Of a stretch of 64,000 nt of DNA, positions 25,550 to 34,834 are shown one piece after another. The DNA is from Microlunatus flavus (GTDB taxonomy: Bacteria; Actinomycetota; Actinomycetes; Propionibacteriales; Propionibacteriaceae): contig NZ_FOFA01000002.1 in the NCBI RefSeq assembly GCF_900110855.1, forward strand, positions 434,001 to 498,000, written 5' to 3'. The first letter of the stretch is position 1. Every line of letters begins with the position of its first letter. Position numbers and translations under genes: made by a program. Below the pieces are notes generated by a model, which had not been told where the DNA came from, did no database searches, and saw only the letters and a list, made by a program, of their open reading frames with translations.

Positions 25550-26164
25550 TCAGGACTCCTTGGCCGCGATGCCCTGGACGACGTTCGCGACGCGCTCGAA
25601 GGCGTCCGCCGCCTCCTCCAGGTGGTCGAGGACCTCCTTGACCTTGAGCAGGGCGATGGCGTCGGTCTCGGTGTCGAACAGCGCGGCGAGCGCGGTGCGG
25701 TAGACGGCGTCGGCCTCGTTCTCGACCTCGTTGGCCCCGACCCAGTAGTCGGTGAGGCCGTCGAGGCTCGCCAGCCGGGTCATCGCCGGGGCGGCCAGGT
25801 CGGCTGCGCGCTCGAGGAGCGCCGCCTGGCGCAGGACGCCCTCCGGCAGGGCGCCGACCCGGTAGAGGACGGTTAGCTGCGCGGCCTCCTCGAGCTCGTC
25901 GAGCACGTCGTCGAGGCGCGAGGCCAGCAGGGCGATGTCCTCGCGGTCGAAGGGGGTGATGAAGCTCGTGTTGAGCGCCGACATCACCGCGTGCACCGAC
26001 GCGTCGCCGGCGTGCTCGAGCTCCTCGAGCCGGGCCACGAGGGCGGGACGGTCGGCCGGCGCGGCAGTCACCAGCGCGGTCATCACCCGGGTGCCGTCGC
26101 GCACCTGCTCGCCGGCGCGGGCGAACAGGTCGAAGAACCGGGTGTTGCGGGGGGTCAGGCGCAC
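25550..26164 (-). CDS. DUF47/PhoU-like accessory protein of the PiT transporter
   Basis: 204 residues, all-helical PhoU-like protein: HAVMSALNTSFITPFDREDI and the LDDVLDELEEAAQLTVLY stretch are typical of DUF47. It likely regulates the co-transcribed PiT transporter. GTG start at 26164. Divergent from the peptide ABC operon. Confidence 0.92.
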   Translation of the reverse strand: MRLTPRNTRFFDLFARAGEQVRDGTRVMTALVTAAPADRPALVARLEELEHAGDASVHAVMSALNTSFITPFDREDIALLASRLDDVLDELEEAAQLTVLYRVGALPEGVLRQAALLERAADLAAPAMTRLASLDGLTDYWVGANEVENEADAVYRTALAALFDTETDAIALLKVKEVLDHLEEAADAFERVANVVQGIAAKES

Positions 26165-26411
26165 GGGCGGCCTCCTCGGCGTGTCGAGGGTGCCTACCCA
26201 GGCCGCGCCCGCTCACCCGGGGCGCTCGTCACCACGGTGCCCGGCGCGGCAACGAACGTGTAAAGGCTGGGGCGACGGGCGCTCACCAGGTGGGCAGGGG
26301 AGCGCCGGCGTGGAACACTGAGCCGCGCTGCCGACGTGGACGAGAGATCTTCCGGCGTCCGGCGCACGCCCGACCACAAGTCCTGGCGACAGCCCTGCGA
26401 TCGGAGAACGC

Positions 26412-28064
26412 ATGTCCTACGTCCCCACCCGCCGACGACTGATCGGCCTCGGCGCCGGTGTCGCGGCTTCCGCCCTGCTCCTGGCCGCCTGTGGTGGCGG
26501 CGGCAGCGGGAGCGCGGGCAGCTCGAGCGGGACCGGCGGCTCCGCCGGCGGCGCGATCGTCGTCGGCACCACCGACAAGATCACCTCGCTCGACCCGGCC
26601 GGCTCGTACGACAACGGCTCCTTCGCCGTGATGAACCAGGTCTACCCGTTCCTGATGAACACCCCGTACGGCAGCCCGGACGTCAAGCCCGACATCGCCA
26701 CCTCGGCCGAGTTCACCTCGCCGACGGAGTACACGGTCAAGCTCAAGCCGGGCCTGAAGTTCGCCAACGGCCACGACCTCACCTCCTCGGACGTGAAGTT
26801 CACCTTCGACCGCGACGTCAAGATCGCCGACCCGAACGGGCCCTCGTCGCTGCTGTCGAACCTCGACAGCGTCAGCGCGCCCGACGCGACGACCGTCGTC
26901 TTCAAGCTCAAGGCCGCGAACGACCAGACCTTCGCCCAGGTGCTGTCCTCGCCGGCCGGCCCCATCGTCGACGAGGAGGTCTTCTCCCCGACGGCCGTGA
27001 CGCCGGACCAGACGATCGTCGACGGCAAGGCCTTCGCCGGGCAGTACACGATCGCCAGCTACGACGTGAACAACCTCATCTCCTACAAGGCGTACGACGG
27101 CTACCAGGGCCTGCTCGGCCCGGCCAAGACCGGCACCGTGAACGTCAAGTACTACGCCGACGCCTCGAACATGAAGCTCGAGGTCAGCAACAACTCGATC
27201 GACGTGGCGTTCCGCAGCCTGTCGGCCAACGACATCGCCGACCTGCGCACGAACAACAAGGTCAAGGTCGTCGACGGGCCCGGCGGCGAGATCCGCTACA
27301 TGGTCTTCAACTTCAACACGATGCCGTTCGGCGCCAAGACCTCCGACGCGGACCCGGCGAAGGCCCTCGCGGTGCGCCAGGCGATGGCCGACCTGATCGA
27401 CCGCGACGCGCTGTCGCAGCAGGTCTACAAGGGCACCTACACCCCGCTGTACTCCTTCGTGCCCAAGGGCCTGACCGGCGCGAACGACGCGCTCAAGTCG
27501 CTCTACGGCGACGGCACCGGCAAGCCGAGCCCGGACAAGGCCAAGCAGGCCCTCGCCGAGGCGGGCGTCAGCACCCCGGTCGACCTCAAGCTGCAGTACA
27601 ACACCGACCACTACGGTCCCGGCTCGACCGACGAGTACGGCCTGATCAAGAACCAGCTCGAGAGCTCGGGGCTGTTCAAGGTCGACCTGCAGTCCACCGA
27701 GTACGTGCAGTACTCGAAGGACCGCGTCAAGGACGCGTACCCCGTCTACCAGCTCGGCTGGTTCCCGGACTACTCCGACGCCGACAACTACCTGACGCCG
27801 TTCTTCGTCAAGAACAACTTCCTCTCCAACCACTACGACAGCCCGACGGTGCAGAAGCTGATCGCCGAGCAGCTGGTGGAGACCGACAAGGCCAAGCGCG
27901 AGGCGCTGATCGGCCAGATCCAGGACACCGAGGCCAAGGACCTGTCGACCCTGCCGTTCCTGCAGGGCTCGCAGGTCGCGGTCGTCGGGTCGACGGTGTC
28001 GGGTGCGGACCAGACGCTCGACGCGTCGTTCAAGTTCCGCTACGCGGCGCTCTCGAAGGGCTGA
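26412..28064 (+). CDS. Peptide-type ABC transporter binding lipoprotein (family 5)
   Basis: 550 residues. Twin-arginine-like basic start, lipobox LLAAC (Cys27), glycine/serine linker, then the family 5 fold with ITSLDPAGSYDNG at the start and KPGLKFANGHDLTSSDVKFTFDR. Binds peptides, nickel or other small solutes outside the cell. ATG 26412 follows GGAGAACGC. First gene of a full importer operon, separated from the first permease by a hairpin. Confidence 0.93.
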   Translation: MSYVPTRRRLIGLGAGVAASALLLAACGGGGSGSAGSSSGTGGSAGGAIVVGTTDKITSLDPAGSYDNGSFAVMNQVYPFLMNTPYGSPDVKPDIATSAEFTSPTEYTVKLKPGLKFANGHDLTSSDVKFTFDRDVKIADPNGPSSLLSNLDSVSAPDATTVVFKLKAANDQTFAQVLSSPAGPIVDEEVFSPTAVTPDQTIVDGKAFAGQYTIASYDVNNLISYKAYDGYQGLLGPAKTGTVNVKYYADASNMKLEVSNNSIDVAFRSLSANDIADLRTNNKVKVVDGPGGEIRYMVFNFNTMPFGAKTSDADPAKALAVRQAMADLIDRDALSQQVYKGTYTPLYSFVPKGLTGANDALKSLYGDGTGKPSPDKAKQALAEAGVSTPVDLKLQYNTDHYGPGSTDEYGLIKNQLESSGLFKVDLQSTEYVQYSKDRVKDAYPVYQLGWFPDYSDADNYLTPFFVKNNFLSNHYDSPTVQKLIAEQLVETDKAKREALIGQIQDTEAKDLSTLPFLQGSQVAVVGSTVSGADQTLDASFKFRYAALSKG

Positions 28065-28086
28065 CGTTGCCCGAGGCACGTGACCC

Positions 28087-28115
28087 GGGCCTGCCGGAGG
28101 ACCTCCGGCAGGCCC
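28087..28115 (+). terminator. Hairpin between binding protein and permease genes
   Basis: GGGCCTGCCGGAG and CTCCGGCAGGCCC pair perfectly (13 bp) around GAC, between the binding-protein stop and the first permease ATG. Most likely a partial terminator or mRNA-stabilising hairpin that keeps binding-protein levels above the rest of the operon. Confidence 0.75.
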
Positions 28116-28128
28116 TGGGGTCGCGCCC

Positions 28129-29223
28129 ATGACGCTTCTCGAGAGCCCGGAGTCGACCGGCGCCACCGTCGTGGCGAAGCCGGAGGGGAAGTCCAGCGGC
28201 GGGGGTGGCTTCGGCCGCTACCTGCTGGTGCGGTTCCTGCTGATCATCCCCACGGTGTTCATCCTCGTGACGATGGTCTTCCTGCTCATGCGCACGACCG
28301 GTGACCCGATCACGGCGGCGCAGGGCGGTCGGCTTCCGCCCGAGCAGCTGGCGGAGCGGATCCACGCCGCGGGCTACGACCGGCCGCTGCTCGTGCAGTA
28401 CGGCGACTACCTCGGCGGGCTGCTGCACGGCGACTTCGGCACGACGATCAGCGACAACCGCCCGGTGACGCAGGTCCTCGTGACCTACGGCGCCGCGACG
28501 CTCGAGCTCGCCGTGTACGGCCTGCTCGTGGCCCTGCTCGTCGGGATCCCGCTCGGGATGCTGTCCGCGTACGTGCGCGACCGCTGGGGCGACGCCGTGC
28601 TGCGGGTGTTCGCGATCCTCTGCTACGCCACCCCGGTGTTCTTCGCGGGCCTGCTGCTCAAGCTGGTGTTTGCGATCAAGCTCGGCGTGCTGCCCGTCTC
28701 GGGCCGCGCGACCACGAGCACCGAGCTGAACCTCCAGCTCCTCGAGGGCAAGACCGGCATCTACCTCCTCGACGCGATCCGGCTGGGCGACCCGGCCGCC
28801 GTCGTCGACGTCCTCGAGCACGCGGTCCTCCCGGCCGTCGCGCTCGGGCTGCTGACCGGCGGCATCTTCCTGCGCCTGGTGCGCACCAACGTCATCGGCA
28901 CGCTCGGCACCGAGTACGTCGACGCCGCCCGCTCGCGCGGCGTCGGCGAGCTGCGGCTCGTCCGCAAGCACGCCTACCGGCCCGCGCTGATCCCGATCAT
29001 CACCGTGATCGGCCTGCAGGTGGCCACGCTGCTGGGCGGGGCGGTGCTGACCGAGACGACCTTCGAGTGGAAGGGGCTCGGCTTCCAGCTGGCCCAGTAC
29101 CTGACCGCGCGCGACTTCGTCGCCGTGCAGGGCATCGTCGCGCTGCTCGCCGTGATCGTCGCCGTGACCAACTTCGTCGTCGACGTGCTGGCCGCCCTCA
29201 TCGACCCGCGGGTGCGGTACTGA
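28129..29223 (+). CDS. Peptide ABC transporter permease (DppB/OppB type)
   Basis: 364 residues, with six membrane segments after a cytoplasmic lead of about 35 residues. Conserved DppB features: a first periplasmic loop with LVQYGDYLGGLLHGDFGTT and the loop EYVDAARSRGVGELRLVRKHAYRPALIP for the ATPase. One-base TGATG overlap with the next gene. Confidence 0.93.
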   Translation: MTLLESPESTGATVVAKPEGKSSGGGGFGRYLLVRFLLIIPTVFILVTMVFLLMRTTGDPITAAQGGRLPPEQLAERIHAAGYDRPLLVQYGDYLGGLLHGDFGTTISDNRPVTQVLVTYGAATLELAVYGLLVALLVGIPLGMLSAYVRDRWGDAVLRVFAILCYATPVFFAGLLLKLVFAIKLGVLPVSGRATTSTELNLQLLEGKTGIYLLDAIRLGDPAAVVDVLEHAVLPAVALGLLTGGIFLRLVRTNVIGTLGTEYVDAARSRGVGELRLVRKHAYRPALIPIITVIGLQVATLLGGAVLTETTFEWKGLGFQLAQYLTARDFVAVQGIVALLAVIVAVTNFVVDVLAALIDPRVRY

Positions 29224-30302
29224 TGGCCGCCACCACGAGCGTCCCCGGCGGCGCCGCGTCCCCGGTGCTGCACGGGCGGCGCCGCACCTGGCGAGACCTG
29301 CCGGTCGTGCACCAGGTCCGCCAGAGCGTCGGTGTGCAGCGCGTCATGCTGGTCCTCGGGCTGCTGCTCACGGGCGTCTTCGTGCTGGCCGCGCTGCTCG
29401 CCCCGCTCCTCGCGCCGTACGGGTTCGCCCAGATCGAGCAGGACCAGGTGCCGTTCGGCACCCTGCAGGCGCCCGGCGGGGCGCACCTGCTCGGCACCAC
29501 GCAGGGCGGCTACGACGTGCTGTCGCGGATGCTGTGGGGCGCGCAGACGGCCCTCGAGACGATCGTCGTCGCGGTGGTGCTGTCGCTGTTCGTCGGCGTC
29601 GCCCTCGGGCTGGTGTCCGGCTACCTCGGCGGCTGGCTGGACCGGGTCCTGGTGGTCGTGGCGGACGCGGTCTACGCCTTCCCGAGCCTGCTGCTGGCCA
29701 TCGTGGTCTCGATCGCGATCTCCGGCGGGCAGTCGAGCAAGTGGGGCGGCGTGCTCGCGGCGGCCGTGGCCATCACGGTGGTGTTCATCCCGCAGTACTT
29801 CCGGGTGATCCGCGCCGAGACGGTCCGGATCAAGTCCGAGGCCTACGTCGAGTCGGCCAAGGTCGTCGGCGCCTCCACGGGCCGCATCATGGGCCGTCAC
29901 GTGCTCCGCAACGCGACCCGGACGCTGCCGCTGATCTTCACCCTGAACTGCAGCGAGGCGCTCCTCACCCTGGCCGCCCTCGGCTTCCTCGGCTTCGGCA
30001 TCCAGCCGACCTCGGCCGCCGAGTGGGGCTACGACCTGCAGCGCGCGATCTCCGACGTGACCGCCGGCGTGTGGTGGACCGGGCTCTTCCCGGGCCTGGC
30101 CATCGTGCTCGCCGTCCTCGGCGTCACCCTCGTCGGCGAGAGCCTCAACGACCTGGCCGACCCGCGGCTGCGCGGCCGGCGCGCGGTCTCTGCCGCGAGC
30201 GGCACCGTGGCGGCCACCTCGGTGGTGCCGGGCGGGACGCTCGACGCCGCCGCCGGGCTGGAGACGCCCGAGGGCCAGACCGACGGAGGAGACCGGCGAT
30301 GA
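29223..30302 (+). CDS. Peptide ABC transporter permease (DppC/OppC type)
   Basis: 359 residues. LLAPLLAPYGF and HLLGTTQGGYDVLSRMLWG at the start and the ATPase-contact loop AYVESAKVVGASTGRIMGRHVLRN are DppC hallmarks; about six membrane segments and a 40-residue hydrophilic tail. ATGA overlap with the ATPase gene. Confidence 0.93.
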   Translation: MAATTSVPGGAASPVLHGRRRTWRDLPVVHQVRQSVGVQRVMLVLGLLLTGVFVLAALLAPLLAPYGFAQIEQDQVPFGTLQAPGGAHLLGTTQGGYDVLSRMLWGAQTALETIVVAVVLSLFVGVALGLVSGYLGGWLDRVLVVVADAVYAFPSLLLAIVVSIAISGGQSSKWGGVLAAAVAITVVFIPQYFRVIRAETVRIKSEAYVESAKVVGASTGRIMGRHVLRNATRTLPLIFTLNCSEALLTLAALGFLGFGIQPTSAAEWGYDLQRAISDVTAGVWWTGLFPGLAIVLAVLGVTLVGESLNDLADPRLRGRRAVSAASGTVAATSVVPGGTLDAAAGLETPEGQTDGGDRR

Positions 30303-32059
30303 CGCTCACGGACCGTCCGCAGGAGCGACCGCGCCGCACCGGGCCGGTCGTCGACATCCGCGACCTGCACATCAGCTTCGCCAGCGACGCCGGCTCGGTG
30401 AAGGCCGTCGACGGGGTCAGCCTCCGGGTGGCCCCCGGCGAGGTCCTCGCCGTCGTCGGCGAGTCCGGCAGCGGCAAGACCGTGACCGCCAAGAGCATCC
30501 TCGGGCTGCTGCCCGCGAGCGCGACCGCGTCGGGCATGGTGCTGCTGGCCGGCAAGGACGGCGACTCCGCGACCGACGTCGTGGCCGTCCCGAAGGCACG
30601 GCTGCGCGAGCTGCGCGGCACCGACGTCGCCATGGTCTTCCAGGAGCCGTCGACCGCGCTGAACCCCGTCTACACCGTCGGCTGGCAGATCGCCGAGGGG
30701 CTGCGGGCCCACACCTCGATGAGCCGGCGCGAAGCCCGCGAGCGGGCGGTCGACGTGCTGCGCCGCGTCGGCATCCCCGACCCCGAGCAGCGCGTCGACT
30801 ACTACCCCCACCAGTTCTCCGGCGGGCAGAAGCAGCGCGTCGTCATCGCCATGGCCCTCGTGCTCGACCCGGGCCTGATCGTCGCCGACGAGCCGACGAC
30901 CGCCCTCGACGTGACCGTCCAGGCGGAGATCCTCGACCTGCTGCGGCGCTGCCGCGACGACTTCGGGGCGTCGATCCTGCTCATCACCCACAACCTCGGA
31001 GTGGTCGCCGACCTGTCGGACCGGGTCGCGGTCATGTACGCCGGCGAGGTCGTCGAGGAGGCGAGCACCGCGGAGCTCTTCGCCCACCCCCGCGAGGAGT
31101 ACACCAAGAAGCTGCTCGCCGCCGTCCCGTACGTCGGGCAGGGCCGCGAGCGCGCCGCCGCACGGGCGACCGCGCGCCGGGAGTCGGCCGAGGCGGGCAC
31201 GGAGCCCGCGACGCTCGTCGAGGCCGACGGCCTGCGGATCAGCTACCCGGGTCGGCTCGGCCGGCCCGCGTTCACGGCGGTGGACGGGGTGTCGTTCCGG
31301 CTGGCGTCCGGCGAGGTCCTCGGCCTGGTCGGGGAGAGCGGCTCGGGCAAGACCACCATCGGCCGCTCCATCGCCGGGCTGACGAGGGTCACCGGGGGTT
31401 CGCTGCGGGTCCTCGGCCAGGAGATGCGCGGCGTCAAGGAGCGCACGTTCCGGCCGCGCCGCGTCGACATCGGCTTCGTGTTCCAGGATCCCGCCTCCAG
31501 CTTCAACCCGCTGCTGACGATCGCGGAGTGCGTCGCGGAACCGCTCGTCGTGCACGGGCGGGCCGGCGACCCCCGGGCCGCGCGGCACCGTGTCGACGAG
31601 CTGCTCGAGGCGGTTCAGCTGCCGCGGGCGTACGGCGACCGCTACCCGCACGAGCTGAGCGGCGGCCAGCGCCAGCGGGCCAGCCTGGCCCGCGCGATCG
31701 CCCTGGAGCCCCAGCTCCTGATCGCCGACGAGCCGACCTCCGCGCTCGACGTGAGCGTCCAGGCGCGGGTGCTCGAGCTGTTCTCCGAGCTGCAGGCGCG
31801 GCTGGGCTTCGCCTGCCTGTTCATCAGCCACGACCTCGCGGTGGTCGACCTGCTGGCCGACCGGATCGCCGTGCTCCACCGCGGCCGCCTGGTCGAGGAG
31901 GGGACGGGCGAGCAGGTGCTCGGTGCACCCCAGCACGCGTACACGCAGCGGCTGCTGGCCTCCCTGCCGGTGCCCGACCCGGTCGCGCAGGCCGGCCGGC
32001 GCGCGGAGCTGCACCGGCTGCGGGCGTCCGAGGAGAGCAGCAGCTCCGCGCCGCGCTGA
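30299..32059 (+). CDS. Fused double ATPase of the peptide ABC transporter (DppD-DppF type)
   Basis: 586 residues with two complete ABC ATPase domains in one chain. Domain 1 (about 15-275): Walker A GESGSGKT with Lys60, signature FSGGQKQRV, Walker B IVADEPTTALD. Domain 2 (about 300-570): Walker A GESGSGKTT with Lys351, signature LSGGQRQRA, Walker B LIADEPTSALD. Both sites look active. The fusion replaces separate D and F subunits. Last gene of the importer operon. Confidence 0.94.
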   Translation: MTLTDRPQERPRRTGPVVDIRDLHISFASDAGSVKAVDGVSLRVAPGEVLAVVGESGSGKTVTAKSILGLLPASATASGMVLLAGKDGDSATDVVAVPKARLRELRGTDVAMVFQEPSTALNPVYTVGWQIAEGLRAHTSMSRREARERAVDVLRRVGIPDPEQRVDYYPHQFSGGQKQRVVIAMALVLDPGLIVADEPTTALDVTVQAEILDLLRRCRDDFGASILLITHNLGVVADLSDRVAVMYAGEVVEEASTAELFAHPREEYTKKLLAAVPYVGQGRERAAARATARRESAEAGTEPATLVEADGLRISYPGRLGRPAFTAVDGVSFRLASGEVLGLVGESGSGKTTIGRSIAGLTRVTGGSLRVLGQEMRGVKERTFRPRRVDIGFVFQDPASSFNPLLTIAECVAEPLVVHGRAGDPRAARHRVDELLEAVQLPRAYGDRYPHELSGGQRQRASLARAIALEPQLLIADEPTSALDVSVQARVLELFSELQARLGFACLFISHDLAVVDLLADRIAVLHRGRLVEEGTGEQVLGAPQHAYTQRLLASLPVPDPVAQAGRRAELHRLRASEESSSSAPR

Positions 32060-32153
32060 GCTCCGGGCGCCGTGACCGCGCCTCGTCGGCTCCGCCTGCG
32101 ATGATCGCGGAGCCGGACGGGGACGGACGCAGCACGAGCGGGAGGAGGGGTCG

Positions 32154-34136
32154 ATGACGGCACCACGGACCTCCACCGAACGCTCGCGCCGGGCCTCACC
32201 GCGCACGTTCGGGCGCGAGCCGAGCCTGCTCGACCCGATCGCCCCGGACTGGGTGGTGCGCATCCTCGCCCCCAAGAAGGCCGCGGTGCCGTGGGGCGAC
32301 ATGGTCCGCTCGATGCTGACGGTGCCCGTCGTCCTCGGCGCCGGTCTGCTCGCGGGGCAGCCCGGGCTCGCCGTGTTCGCGGGCATGGGCGGGATGGTCG
32401 GGTCCTTCGGCGACAACGGCGGGTCGTTCCGGGCCCGCTCCCGGCGGGTGCTGCTCGGGGGTCTGGGCGGGCTCGTCGGCCTGCTGGCCGGCCGCTACGT
32501 CGAGGTCGGGGTCGCGGCGGTGCTCGCGTTCGCGGTGCTGGGCGCCCTCTCGGCGCTGATCAGCTCGCTGAGCTCGAACCTGTCCTTCGCCAGCCTCCAG
32601 CTCCTCGTCTACGCCGCCGTCGCGGCCGCCCTCCCGCAGGGCGTCGGCGTCCACCTCATCGCCGCCGCGTACGCGCTCGGGCTCGCCTGGTCGCTGGTGC
32701 TGTCCTGGGTCCAGACCCGGCTCGACCCGCCGGTCAACCAACCGCGCGCCACCGAGGTGTCCGTGCTCCGCGGGGTCGCCGAGGAGCTGCGCCGCCCCGC
32801 CGAGCGGCCGGACGCGGCGGCCGTCCACGACCGCCGGGCCGCCCTGACCCGCCAGCTGTCGTCGGCGTACGACGAGGTGGTCACCGCGCGGTCGACCTCC
32901 GCCGGACGGCGTGACGACCTGCGCCGCCTCGCCTCCGCGCTGACCGCGTCCTTCTCGCTCGTGACGGCGGTCTTCGACCTGCGGCTGCGGACGCAGGCCC
33001 AGCAGCCCGAGGCGGCGGCCCTGGTGGACCGGCTCGCCGACCTCGTGGGGCAGCGCCGCGACCGGGAGGTGCGCGCGCAGCTGGACGCCCTCGAGGACGA
33101 CGTCGGCCGGGCCGCCGCCGACGACGAGGAGGCGCGGCCGGTGCTCACCACGCTCACCCAGGTCGTGCGCACGGTCGAGGGACGCGCCGACTCCTCCTCG
33201 GGCAGCGACCGGCCCAGCTGGGCGAGCTTCGTGCCCGGACGCAAGGCCTGGACGTTCGCCGTGCGGCTGGCGGTGACGATGGCGGTGGCCGAGACGGTGC
33301 GGCTGCTCGTGCCGCTGGAGAAGCCGTACTGGATCGTCCTCACCGCCGCGCTGGTCCTCAAGCCCGACCTCGGCTCGATCTTCGCCCGCGGGGTGCAGCG
33401 CACGCTCGGCACCCTGGTCGGGGTCCTGCTCGGCGTCGCGGTCGTCGCCGTCGTGCCTCACGGCGGCTGGCTGCTGGTGCCCATGGCCCTGCTCGCCTTC
33501 GCCTTCCCCTACGGCCGCAACCTCAACTACGGGCTGCTCTCGACCTTCATCACGCCGCTGGTGCTGCTGCTCATCGACTTCGGCACCCGCGTCGACGGGC
33601 GCACCGCGGTGGACCGGCTGATCGACACCGCGATCGGGGCGGGCATCGTGCTCGTCGTCGGCTACCTGTGCTGGCCGGGCACCTGGCGCCCGCGTCTCGG
33701 CGAGCACGTCGCGGCCGGGGCGGAGGCGCTCGCCGCGTACGCGAGGGTGGCCTTCGGTGCGGACCGCAGCCTGGTCGGGCCGGCCCGGCGCCAGGCGTAC
33801 GGGGCCATGTCCGACGTCCGCTCGGAGCTGCAGAGCACGCTGGCGGAGCCGCCCCCGCTGTCGCGCCAGGCGGCGGCCTGGTGGCCGATGATCGCCCAGC
33901 TCGAGAAGACGACCGACGACCTGTCCGAGGCCGCGGCCCGCGCCCGGCACCCCGCGGCCCGCCCGCCGGCGGACGACGTGCAGCGGCTCGCGGCGGGGTT
34001 CGACGACCTGGCCGAGGCGCTGCGCGGGCACCGGCCGCCGCACGACGTGCCGGACCCCGGTTCGGCGCTGCTCGACGACCTGGCCGGAGACCTGCGCGGG
34101 CTGCGCGGCATCGCGAGAGGACCCCTGCATGTCTGA
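32154..34136 (+). CDS. FUSC-family inner membrane protein
   Basis: 660 residues in two halves: an N-terminal membrane part (about five segments, residues 45-175), a soluble helical middle (about 190-355) and a second membrane part (365-515) with the FUSC-type segment KPYWIVLTAALVLKPDLGS, then a helical cytoplasmic tail. Aromatic-acid exporter and fusaric-acid-resistance-like proteins share this plan. Overlaps the DUF1684 gene by 8 bases. Substrate unknown. Confidence 0.85.
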   Translation: MTAPRTSTERSRRASPRTFGREPSLLDPIAPDWVVRILAPKKAAVPWGDMVRSMLTVPVVLGAGLLAGQPGLAVFAGMGGMVGSFGDNGGSFRARSRRVLLGGLGGLVGLLAGRYVEVGVAAVLAFAVLGALSALISSLSSNLSFASLQLLVYAAVAAALPQGVGVHLIAAAYALGLAWSLVLSWVQTRLDPPVNQPRATEVSVLRGVAEELRRPAERPDAAAVHDRRAALTRQLSSAYDEVVTARSTSAGRRDDLRRLASALTASFSLVTAVFDLRLRTQAQQPEAAALVDRLADLVGQRRDREVRAQLDALEDDVGRAAADDEEARPVLTTLTQVVRTVEGRADSSSGSDRPSWASFVPGRKAWTFAVRLAVTMAVAETVRLLVPLEKPYWIVLTAALVLKPDLGSIFARGVQRTLGTLVGVLLGVAVVAVVPHGGWLLVPMALLAFAFPYGRNLNYGLLSTFITPLVLLLIDFGTRVDGRTAVDRLIDTAIGAGIVLVVGYLCWPGTWRPRLGEHVAAGAEALAAYARVAFGADRSLVGPARRQAYGAMSDVRSELQSTLAEPPPLSRQAAAWWPMIAQLEKTTDDLSEAAARARHPAARPPADDVQRLAAGFDDLAEALRGHRPPHDVPDPGSALLDDLAGDLRGLRGIARGPLHV

Positions 34137-34782
34137 GGACGACGGCGCCACCGGCACCGGGGACGCGGGACGTGTCGCGCTCGAGCTGGCGGACTGGCGG
34201 CGACGGGTGGCCGAGCTGTACGCGGCCGTCCGGCAGGAGGCCGACCCGCGGGAGGGGCACCGGCTCTGGCGCGCCGGCCGCGACGCGCTGTTCCGCGGGC
34301 ACCCGCAGAGCGCGCTGCGCCCCGGCGACCCGCTGCGCGAGACCGGGCTGCCGTGCTGGCCCTACGACCCGGCCTACCGCTTCGAGGTCATGCTCGAGCC
34401 GGTGCCCGACGGTTCCCGGGCGCTGGAGCTGCCGAGCGGCGAGAACGGCAGCACCCTGCTGCGGGCCGTGGGCCTGCTCGAGCTGCCCGAACCGGTCGGG
34501 GGCACCGTCACGCTCTGGTGGCTGGAGCAGTACGCGGGCGGGCTGTTCCTGCCGCTGCGCGACGGCACGGCGGGCGCAGAGAGCTACGGCGGCGGGCGCT
34601 ACCTCCTCGACACCGCCAAGGGCGCGGACCTCGGCACCGCGGGACCGGGGGACCGTCTGGTCGTCGACCTGAACTTCCTCTACCACCCCTCGTGCCGCTA
34701 CGACGACGCGTGGCTCTGCCCCCTCGCGCCGCCGGAGAACACCGTCGCCACCCGCGTGGAGGCCGGCGAGCGGATGGCGTGA
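34129..34782 (+). CDS. DUF1684 family protein
   Basis: 217 residues, soluble. The conserved C-terminal block GGGRYLLDTAKGADLG, FLYHPSCRYDDAWLCPLAPPEN and the earlier LWRAGRDALFRGHPQSAL define DUF1684, a family of unknown function. Starts inside the end of the FUSC gene, so the two are coupled. Confidence 0.88.
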   Translation: MSEDDGATGTGDAGRVALELADWRRRVAELYAAVRQEADPREGHRLWRAGRDALFRGHPQSALRPGDPLRETGLPCWPYDPAYRFEVMLEPVPDGSRALELPSGENGSTLLRAVGLLELPEPVGGTVTLWWLEQYAGGLFLPLRDGTAGAESYGGGRYLLDTAKGADLGTAGPGDRLVVDLNFLYHPSCRYDDAWLCPLAPPENTVATRVEAGERMA

Positions 34783-34834
34783 CGACCGCGCCGAGACTGT
34801 GGGGCACGGTTCCGGACGCGGCACACTCGTCCAG

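Noticed and set aside
30029-32416. Minus-strand open frame of about 795 codons opposite the fused ATPase
   Set aside because: Antisense shadow; the plus strand has two complete ABC ATPase domains.
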